Shown here in pieces: positions 57,823 to 64,000 of a stretch of 64,000 nt of DNA; positions within the stretch are counted from its first letter, which is position 1, and each line of letters begins with the position of its first letter. Source of the DNA: Cephalotus follicularis (lineage: Eukaryota; Streptophyta; Magnoliopsida; Oxalidales; Cephalotaceae). The DNA lies in contig BDDD01000421.1 in assembly GCA_001972305.1 (NCBI GenBank), positions 334,507-398,506 on the forward strand, in the 5' to 3' direction. The notes under the pieces are model-generated. The model saw nothing but the letters and a program-made list of their open reading frames with translations, ran no database searches and was not told where the DNA came from. Position numbers and translations under genes: made by a program.

Positions 57823-59789
57823 TGTAACGCCCCAGATTTTCGCATATTGTAATATTTGAATTTCAAATATAATCTTATTATGAAATTAATAAGAATAGCG
57901 GAATTCCCGACTTTGACGATGTTTTCCCTTTTATAAAGTCAAATTTCGAAAGAGGAATAATGGGAAATGTTCAAGGCATTTCGCATTGAAACCGCAATTA
58001 TGTTGCCTAAATCAATAAATAAAGCCTATTTTTAATGCGTGACAGTAAAGCCCAGTGTTCGCATTATTAGTACGGTTATTTTCGTGGTGGTTGGATTAAT
58101 TAATATCGTAATTAGCGAGAAAAAAGGGAACCCAGGTCTTAATATTTTATTGATAAATACCATAAAAGAACAGAAAAGAAACAAATTAATGAAAGGAAAA
58201 AAGGAGACACATGGGCGCATAGCGCGCCCGTGCAAAAGAAAGACAGAGGGAGAGAGAAGGCGAGAAAGTGGGAGAGAGAAGCAGAGAGGGAGCCGGAGCC
58301 AGCCACCAGGCCAGGAGACGACGACGAGCAGCCCAGGACCTCAACCCGCTAGTAACTCTTCCTCCTCCTCCTCTTTTCTCTTCTTCCCCGTCACTGTGTG
58401 CGCCTCTGCCGTCCGTTTTCTGACGCCGTCACCATCGCGGATGGAGTGGGTTTTGGTGTAAAAGGCCAGCTTTTGCCATTTTGATCACCGTTGAGGCGTA
58501 TTTTGGCCGAAATTGGCCTGAATCAGTTGGCTGAGTTGACTCATCGAGTCGACTCACTGTCTTTTGAGACCGTGCGTTTGGCGCCGAGTCTCGGCGAGTT
58601 TTGGGCATTGATGCGTAGGACTGGTGAATGTGTGGTCTTTTTCGGTGGAAATTGGACTTGCTGAATTCCGGCGAGTTGACTCAGTGAGTCGCAACTCGCT
58701 GCCGGCCGTGACACGAAGTTCGGCGCTGAGTCACGGCGAGTCTTGATCAGTTTTGAGTAGACCGTTCAATGTGGAACTTGTTTATGGGCGTTTCACAAGC
58801 TGAGTGAGTTGGCTGGAATTTGGCCGAAACTCCGGTGACGACAACGTTGAATTCTGTCTGTTGATCGTAATGGAAATGTGTTGTATGTGCAGTGTGTGAG
58901 TGGCAATTGGATTTGGCAGTGAGGATTTGATCAATTGGCAAGAACCGGATTCGGTTAAACGGTAATTGGAAATGTTCGGCAATTGAACCTGCAGCACAAT
59001 TTGTAACAGGTAGGGGAAGCTATACATGCAAGTTTGAGTTCAATCATGTTGTAATGTCATTGATGAAATGCATGGTTTGTGGATTGTGAATTGCGTGATT
59101 GGTGTTAGGGTTACTATGAGTAGTTAACCTGCCTTGCATATTGTGATTGAAACGATTGTGGATTGAATTGCATACATGTATTGGGATGATTTTCCCAGGG
59201 TGTGTGAATGGTGTGAATGGTGTTAGGGTTACTATGAGTAGCTAACCTGCCTTGCATATTGTGATTGAAACGATTGTGGATTGGATTGGATGTGTATTTA
59301 TGCATGTTGATTTCCGGGTATTGAAACGTGTTGAAGAAGATGATCTTCTGGTCTTCTTTAACCGTCGACGCCTAAAGGAAAAAGGTCGGCGCTATGGACT
59401 GTTATATAGGAACTGAACTCTTGGTTCCTCTAGACAATCGACGCTTTTGAGAGAAGTGTCGACGCTTTGTATTGCTACACGTGAGTGAACGACACTAAGA
59501 GTTAAGCGGCGACGCTTAAGTGACTGGATTGAACGTTGAAGCCTAGAGCATACGTTAACGCCTAGAGAACTGATATAAATGTTGATGCATAGAGAGTACA
59601 CGTTGACGCCAAAAGGGGACAAATTATGTTTTGGGGCACAAGGTGCTATACATGTTGACACCTAGAGTTAGGTGTTGATGCCAAAAGAGTTTAGATGCTT
59701 TTGAGCATATGTTTGCACACATATTGACATGGATTGAGAGAAAACAGCCAACTGCCAAGAGGGCAGTGTTCACTGTTAAAAGAATATGA
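57823..59789 (+). mobile_element. Element H: Tekay-like LTR, cut by element I
   Basis: Starts TGTAACGCCCCAGATTTTCG, clearly akin to the LTR starts of B and D. A GA-rich leader (58240-58300), a region with GAGTTGACTC and AGTGAGTCG words (58520-58745), a 120-bp tandem duplication (about 59100-59285; GGGTTACTATGAGTAG unit) and a cluster of GTCGACGC / TCGGCGC words (59360-59690) follow. It stops at 59789, where element I begins. Whether H is a solo LTR or a full element cannot be told. Open frames such as 58039-58461 are not supported as genes. Confidence 0.75.
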
Positions 59790-61101
59790 TGTTTTAATAT
59801 TTATAGCCACAAGTGCACGGATCATGCAGTAACGGGTCGAACGCAGGGAAACGTAAACTAGTTGTAATTTATCTAACCTAGGCAAAATATACCAATTGAT
59901 GAGATAAACTAACAAACTAATGAATAAAAGATAACAAAATATAATTAAAAAGCGGTTTAGGGTATAGAAACTCACCGTAGATTGTATTGAACAATTCCAT
60001 GAAGTTGGACGATCATACCTTGATAAACAACGACAGCTAGGTCGATACGGAGTGTGGCGGTGATGACAAGACGTATGAGTAGTCATGCTAGGTCTATACG
60101 AAGTGTGGATTTTAATCAGACAAGACGTATGAGTGGTCATGCTAGGTCTATACGAAGTGTGTTCGTTGCGACAAATCGTATGAGTATACTCCGTTGAATT
60201 AAGCTCCATTTATTCACCAACTTTCAGCTTCACCGACAAGATGAGTGTGGATTTTAATCAGACAAAGAAAGTGTGTGCGAAGGCAGAAATATTGAAGAAC
60301 AAATCAAATATTCAAGGATTTTTATTGATGGAATTGAAACAATAACAATCTAGGCTTTGTTCTAACCCAAAACCCTAAAAACTAGTTACAAACCATAATG
60401 AAACTAAACTAAGGAGGGAGGTGGCTACTTCCACAGACTCTCTCTAATCTACCCTAATCTACCCTAATTACATATTATACACTTAATTTGCCTGGCCATA
60501 TGTTGCTTTTATACTACAAACTGATCAAAAACGGAATAAAAGCAATCCTAGTTACAAAATGTGGCAAAAATCTAATCTTTCTATTTCTGCTGCAGAGGAA
60601 GACGTCGACTTCTTTTAGTAAAAATCGCGACTTACTGAGATGCGAGAGAAAGACGTCGACTCCTAAGGTGAAAGACGTCAACTTCTTTTGGTCAAAAGTT
60701 ACAGGTCGAATTTGCTCAAAGACGTCGATCTCTTGTGTGAAAGACGTCGATCCTTATTAAAGGCGTCGACTTCTTTTTCATAACTCTTTGAAGATTGTTG
60801 CATTTTCCAGAATAGACGTCAACTTCTTCACAAAGACGTCGACGTGATTGTTGAAACCCAGAAAAGATATCGACTTGTATGAAAGGCGTCGACGCTTGTG
60901 GTCTGTTTTCTGTAGATTTTGGCAATTCTTCAATCTTTACTCTTTTAAGCTCCAATTTGCACACTTTTGGGTAGTATTCTTACACTTTGGTCATTTAGCT
61001 CTTTTACCTGAAAACCAATATAACACAACCAAAGTAGTCTATTCCAAGCATAAAAATATCACAAATAATGCATTAAAAACAACACATTTTTATGCTAAAC
61101 A
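59790..61101 (-). repeat. Element I 3' LTR
   Basis: On the - strand it starts TGTTTAGCATAAAAATG (61101) and ends ATATTAAAACA (59790), about 1.3 kb. A TATA box (TATAAAA, 60507-60513) is present. U3 holds the palindrome array AAGACGTCGACTTCTTT (60595-60900). The R/U5 part has three tandem copies of ACAAGACGTATGAGTRGTCATGC-like units (60030-60190) and the common plant LTR phrase GCACTTGTGG near its end. The 5' copy lies outside the window, so the left boundary rests on the TG…CA ends. Confidence 0.7.
60595..60900. repeat. Array of GACGTCGACTTCTTT palindromes in LTR I
   Basis: Ten or so copies of AAAGACGTCGA(C/T) with variable tails, in both orientations. The word is close to those in the solo LTR at 4110-4440 and in F, although the three LTRs are otherwise unrelated. 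Confidence 0.8.
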
Positions 61102-61570
61102 AATATCCTCATACTTAAGCTGTGCTTGTCCTCAAGCAAACAAAAATAGAAAGTTAAAAACATGAAAACACAAAAATAAAAACTAAATGCACACACAAAA
61201 ATCATAAACAAAAACCGAACTCACTTTCGTAGGAATCACGATTGCATTTAGCTTATGCAACAAACCGTTAAACCCCTAGGTGGCCCTAGTGGACGAGTTT
61301 TGTCTCGTAAGTGTTTTCCAAGCGAATAAACACACAAAATTCAGTTCATCAAAACTTTGAAAACATGTAAAATGTATCTGTACTAAAAAATTCATAGAAC
61401 ACCCCCATACTTGAACTTTGTTATCTCGTTTCAAGTTATAGAATCAAAACACATCTCAATTAAGGAACTTCTAGCAAATTATTTTATTATTCAACCATTA
61501 ATTTGACCAATCAAGATATGCATTCGCCATTCCATAAAGTCCTACTTCAAAGTTAGACAAAAGAACTTTA
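61102..61570 (-). other. Element I pre-LTR region
   Basis: On the - strand TTGAGGACAAGCACAGCTTA and then AAGTATGAGGATATT lead into the LTR. Such a 'gaggacaagc…aagt…gggg' motif commonly precedes the 3' LTR in this group and holds the polypurine tract. No coding sequence is seen. Confidence 0.6.
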
Positions 61571-61575
61571 GAACT

Positions 61576-61642
<67 letters not shown>

Positions 61643-61645
61643 CCA
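61576..61645. repeat. (AC)n/(AT)n microsatellite
   Basis: About 27 CA units followed by ATATATATAT. The open frame over it on the - strand (a run of C-V residues) is an artefact. Confidence 0.95.
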
Positions 61646-61699
61646 TTTTTCTTTCTTTTTTTTTCTTTCTTGTACCATCTTTTAAATTCGTGCAATGTC

Positions 61700-62180
61700 T
61701 TAGTCTTTTTAGCTTTGCTATAGGATCCATGCAGCGAGCTTTCGATCAGTTGCTCTCAAACCAGTTGGCTTTAAGGAACTAAGTGTAGAACACCCCTCAG
61801 GTTTAATTACTCGAATCAAATAGGCTACAGACTAAGACGGAATTCAAAGAGGTAATTTTATTTATATAGTTTATATATAGGTCTTAACCTTTTAAGCTTT
61901 CTATAAGGTCCATGTAGCGAGCTTTCGACCAGTTATCTCAAACCAGTTGGCTTTAAGGAACTAGGTGTAAAACACCCTTCAGGTTTAATTACTCGAACCA
62001 AATAGGCTTCAGCATAGGTTTAACAATATAAGCATCATCCCAAAAGGATTGCCACCAATAAAAACATCCAAGAGAACCATAAATTTTAGAAAAAAATTCA
62101 ACAGTAAAACAATCATCCCAATAGGATTTCCACCAGTAAAAACAATAAGGAGCACACGAATAATCACAACCAACCAATCA
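61700..62180 (-). repeat. Duplicated segments in the tail of element I
   Basis: A block of about 125 bp with GAGCTTTCGA(T/C)CAGTT, AACCAGTTGGCTTTAAGGAA and CAGGTTTAATTACTCGAA occurs twice, at about 61708-61830 and 61886-62015. A second, shorter unit of about 79 bp (AACAAT…CATCCCAA(A/T)AGGATT) is doubled at 62020-62150. No gene is supported here. Confidence 0.75.
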
Positions 62181-62441
62181 ATCACACACATGGGCCATAC
62201 GAATGCACACCCTCCATCGTAATTGATCTTGAGTAAAGAAACAGTTATTTTCGAGGATGGTGTGAGGGTGGGATGGCGTGCTAAGTTTGTGAGTGAAATG
62301 GGACAGATTGTCCCATTGAACTTCCAAAATTGAATCAACGTCCCCATCGTCCAACCAACTCAGAATTTCCTTTTGTGTGACCTCCAATTCCTCAAATTCT
62401 TACAAACATTCCATGAAGTTGTTCTCAAAATCTTCATCAAA

Positions 62442-64000
62442 TTACGTTTGGTCAGGCGTAGCGAGTTTATGTGTGTAATGGGATAGATGATACCATTCAC
62501 TATCCGACGTTGGCTCATTAAGCTTACTTTCTAACCATACTAATGCTTCCTCATTTTCTAGCCTCTGCAATCTATCCTTTTGCTTAACTTCCTCAATCTC
62601 GAATTCCCTCTTGAAATTGTGATCAAAGTCGATATTAAAATACGAATCAATGGTATCAGGAATCGAGCGAATCACGTAGACATCATCAAAGTCAGATTGA
62701 TGCTTTCCCAAACGAAAAATGTTAAAGTCCATCGACGACTTTCCAAAACTCAACTTCATGAGATCATTTCGGTAATTGATCAATGCATTACTCGTGGCCA
62801 AGAATGGTCTACCAAGGATAACTGGGATTTGATCTTTTATGTTCACAACAGGCTGGGTATCTAATACGACAAAGTCGACAGGAAAGAAAAACTCACCAAC
62901 CTTTGTCAAAACATCCTCAATTTTCCCTCTTGGTACTTTTACCGACCTATCAGCTAATTGCAATTTCTTGGTGGTCGGGAGCAACTCTCCTAAACCTAGT
63001 TGCTCAAAAACTTTCGAAGGTAACAAATTCACACTTGCTCCTAAATCGAGCAAGGCATGATCGATTTTGGTGTTACCAATAACACAAGAGATTGTCGGGC
63101 AGCCAGGATCTTTATACTTTCGCATCGTGGGTTGCGAAAATAGTGCACTAATGTTGGCTGCCAAGAAAGCCTTTTTCGGGGTCCGAAGGATCCTCTTTTT
63201 CGTGCATAAGTCTTTTAGGACTTTTGTGTAAGAGGGCACCTGCTCTATAGCTTCAAGCAATGGGATATTGATTTGAACTTGTTTAAATGTATTGATGATC
63301 TTTTCCATTGCGGGGGCTTTCTTATTTTTCTCTAATCTCTTTGGAAAAGGAACTGGGGGATCAAATGAACGCTTAGGTATTTCCATTAATTGTTCCTTTT
63401 CCTCTTTCTCTTTCTTATCCCTAACTTCTTCTTGCTCATTTAAATTTGTTGGTTGCGAAAAGGAGTCAACCAATTGTTCTTTTGCTTCTTCATGCGCAAA
63501 TGTCTCAACCAATTCCTCGCTTGTATTTTCAGTTTTATCCGCTGGTTGGTACTCACTTCCACTTCGCAAGGCAAATGCTTGGTCGGATGGGCCGGAAGAA
63601 GATGAGCATTGCGGATTGGGTTGCGGTTGGATACGATCGGGCTGAATCATATTCGTCATAGGATTCGGTTCAGGTTGGGAAGGCATCTTCCCTTTTTCTC
63701 TTGTATGTACCGCATATGCCAGCTGAGAGATTTGCTTTTTTAGGTTGTGCTGACTAGTCATCACAATGCTCATAAGAAGTTCCATGCTCTTTTCTAGCGA
63801 TGAAATTCTAGAGTTATCTTCCCTTTGGTTCAATAATCCAGGTGATTGTTGATTTTGTAATTGATTTTGTGGGAAGGATGGTTGGACATTGTTTGAATTT
63901 TGGGAAAACCTTTGATATGTCTGCTGTGGAGCAGACTGGCTAGAAAAGCTCGAAGGTTGTCCCAAAAAGTGTGAAGGTGGGGCACCAACGCTAGAAGGCT
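62442..64000 (-). CDS. Element I gag C-terminus and protease (Athila type), open to window edge
   Basis: An unbroken frame of over 500 codons that continues beyond the window, so no start codon is assigned. N-part: Gln/Ser/Pro-rich (QSAPQQTYQRFSQNSN, QLQNQQSPG) with a helical stretch RISSLEKSMELLMSIVMT. A charged linker (DKKEKEEKEQ) is next. The aspartic protease has HALLDLGASVNLLPSKVFEQ (about 63030-63060), with the D-L-G variant usual in Athila, then LADRSVKVPRGKIEDVL and PVILGRPFLAT. It ends LSHYTHKLATPDQT and a stop. A diverged second copy of that end (LSHFTHKLSTPSHPH) lies about 190 bp downstream (62260-62310), so the terminus was duplicated. The protein would supply capsid and maturation but no polymerase. 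Confidence 0.88.
   Translation of the reverse strand, partial: PSSVGAPPSHFLGQPSSFSSQSAPQQTYQRFSQNSNNVQPSFPQNQLQNQQSPGLLNQREDNSRISSLEKSMELLMSIVMTSQHNLKKQISQLAYAVHTREKGKMPSQPEPNPMTNMIQPDRIQPQPNPQCSSSSGPSDQAFALRSGSEYQPADKTENTSEELVETFAHEEAKEQLVDSFSQPTNLNEQEEVRDKKEKEEKEQLMEIPKRSFDPPVPFPKRLEKNKKAPAMEKIINTFKQVQINIPLLEAIEQVPSYTKVLKDLCTKKRILRTPKKAFLAANISALFSQPTMRKYKDPGCPTISCVIGNTKIDHALLDLGASVNLLPSKVFEQLGLGELLPTTKKLQLADRSVKVPRGKIEDVLTKVGEFFFPVDFVVLDTQPVVNIKDQIPVILGRPFLATSNALINYRNDLMKLSFGKSSMDFNIFRLGKHQSDFDDVYVIRSIPDTIDSYFNIDFDHNFKREFEIEEVKQKDRLQRLENEEALVWLESKLNEPTSDSEWYHLSHYTHKLATPDQT

Larger units (their letters stand above)
59790..64000 (-). mobile_element. Element I: Athila-like element with gag-protease only (partial)
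   Basis: The 3' half of a - strand element running off the right edge. Left to right: 3' LTR (59790-61101), polypurine region, 1.3 kb of non-coding and duplicated sequence, then gag-protease (62442 to the edge). Between protease and 3' LTR there is only 1.34 kb, too little for RT, RNase H and integrase, and no trace of them is seen. It is therefore a non-autonomous form. Lineage follows from the protease type (LLPSKVFEQLGLGEL, VILGRPFLAT), characteristic of Athila. Confidence 0.8.

Noticed and set aside
58039..58461. 140-codon ORF with Lys/Arg-rich and Ser-rich parts
   Set aside because: Falls in the LTR of element H over a GA-rich leader; no domain and no support from related LTRs.
61498..61695. 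ORF with a long Cys-Val run
   Set aside because: Translation of a CA/TG microsatellite.

Overview
This is nuclear DNA from a flowering plant, most likely a eudicot. It is almost entirely a transposon graveyard: long-terminal-repeat (LTR) retrotransposons inserted into one another, with short AT-rich islands carrying MITEs and two host- or LINE-derived pseudogenes. Plant-specific evidence is the Tekay/Del-type chromoviruses, a SIRE-type copia gag, Tat- and Athila-type Ty3/gypsy proteins, tRNA-iMet primer sites, and a relic of a self-incompatibility S1-like gene. No intact host gene, tRNA, rRNA or CRISPR array was seen.

Layout. (A) 1-10813: an old Ty3/gypsy element, + strand, with unusually long LTRs of about 3.3 kb (the left one is cut by the window edge). 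Its decayed pol is broken by a 2.4-kb solo LTR (2711-5128, target duplication AGTCC) and by a 0.44-kb GC-rich module that resembles part of its own LTR. 10814-14921: AT-rich DNA with two MITEs and a G-rich foldback. (B) 14922-24289: a complete Tekay-like chromovirus, + strand, target duplication TATAC, near-identical LTRs, with only one frameshift and one in-frame stop noticed. 24290-25765: a LINE ORF1-like pseudogene. (C) 25766-43492: a SIRE-like copia element, - strand, target duplication ATACC, with gag but no pol. (D) 28214-41403: a second Tekay-like element, - strand, inserted into the gag of C. Its left LTR holds two solo LTRs, E (28379-31100, ACATG) and F (31680-32813, ATCAT). 43498-47236: a TRIM-like repeat, an S1-like (SPH) pseudogene and a MITE nested in another MITE. 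(G) 47237-57822: a Tat-lineage element with a second RNase H, two tandem-repeat blocks and an antisense gene that has its own TATA-like promoter. (H) 57823-59789: a Tekay-like LTR inserted in the 3' LTR of G. (I) 59790-64000: an Athila-like element, - strand, inserted in H, with gag-protease and no room for reverse transcriptase.

How it works together. B, D, A and G once encoded the full capsid, protease, reverse transcriptase, RNase H and integrase set. C and I keep only the structural part and would have needed enzymes from relatives. Three features cross family lines: (1) dense arrays of short palindromes with a GTCGAC-like core inside the LTRs of at least six families; (2) a conserved TTAGCC...GGCTAA hairpin near one LTR end in four Tekay-like families, with the stem kept while the loop changes; (3) the promoter-bearing antisense gene of G. 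These are the best candidates for unexplained biology here.
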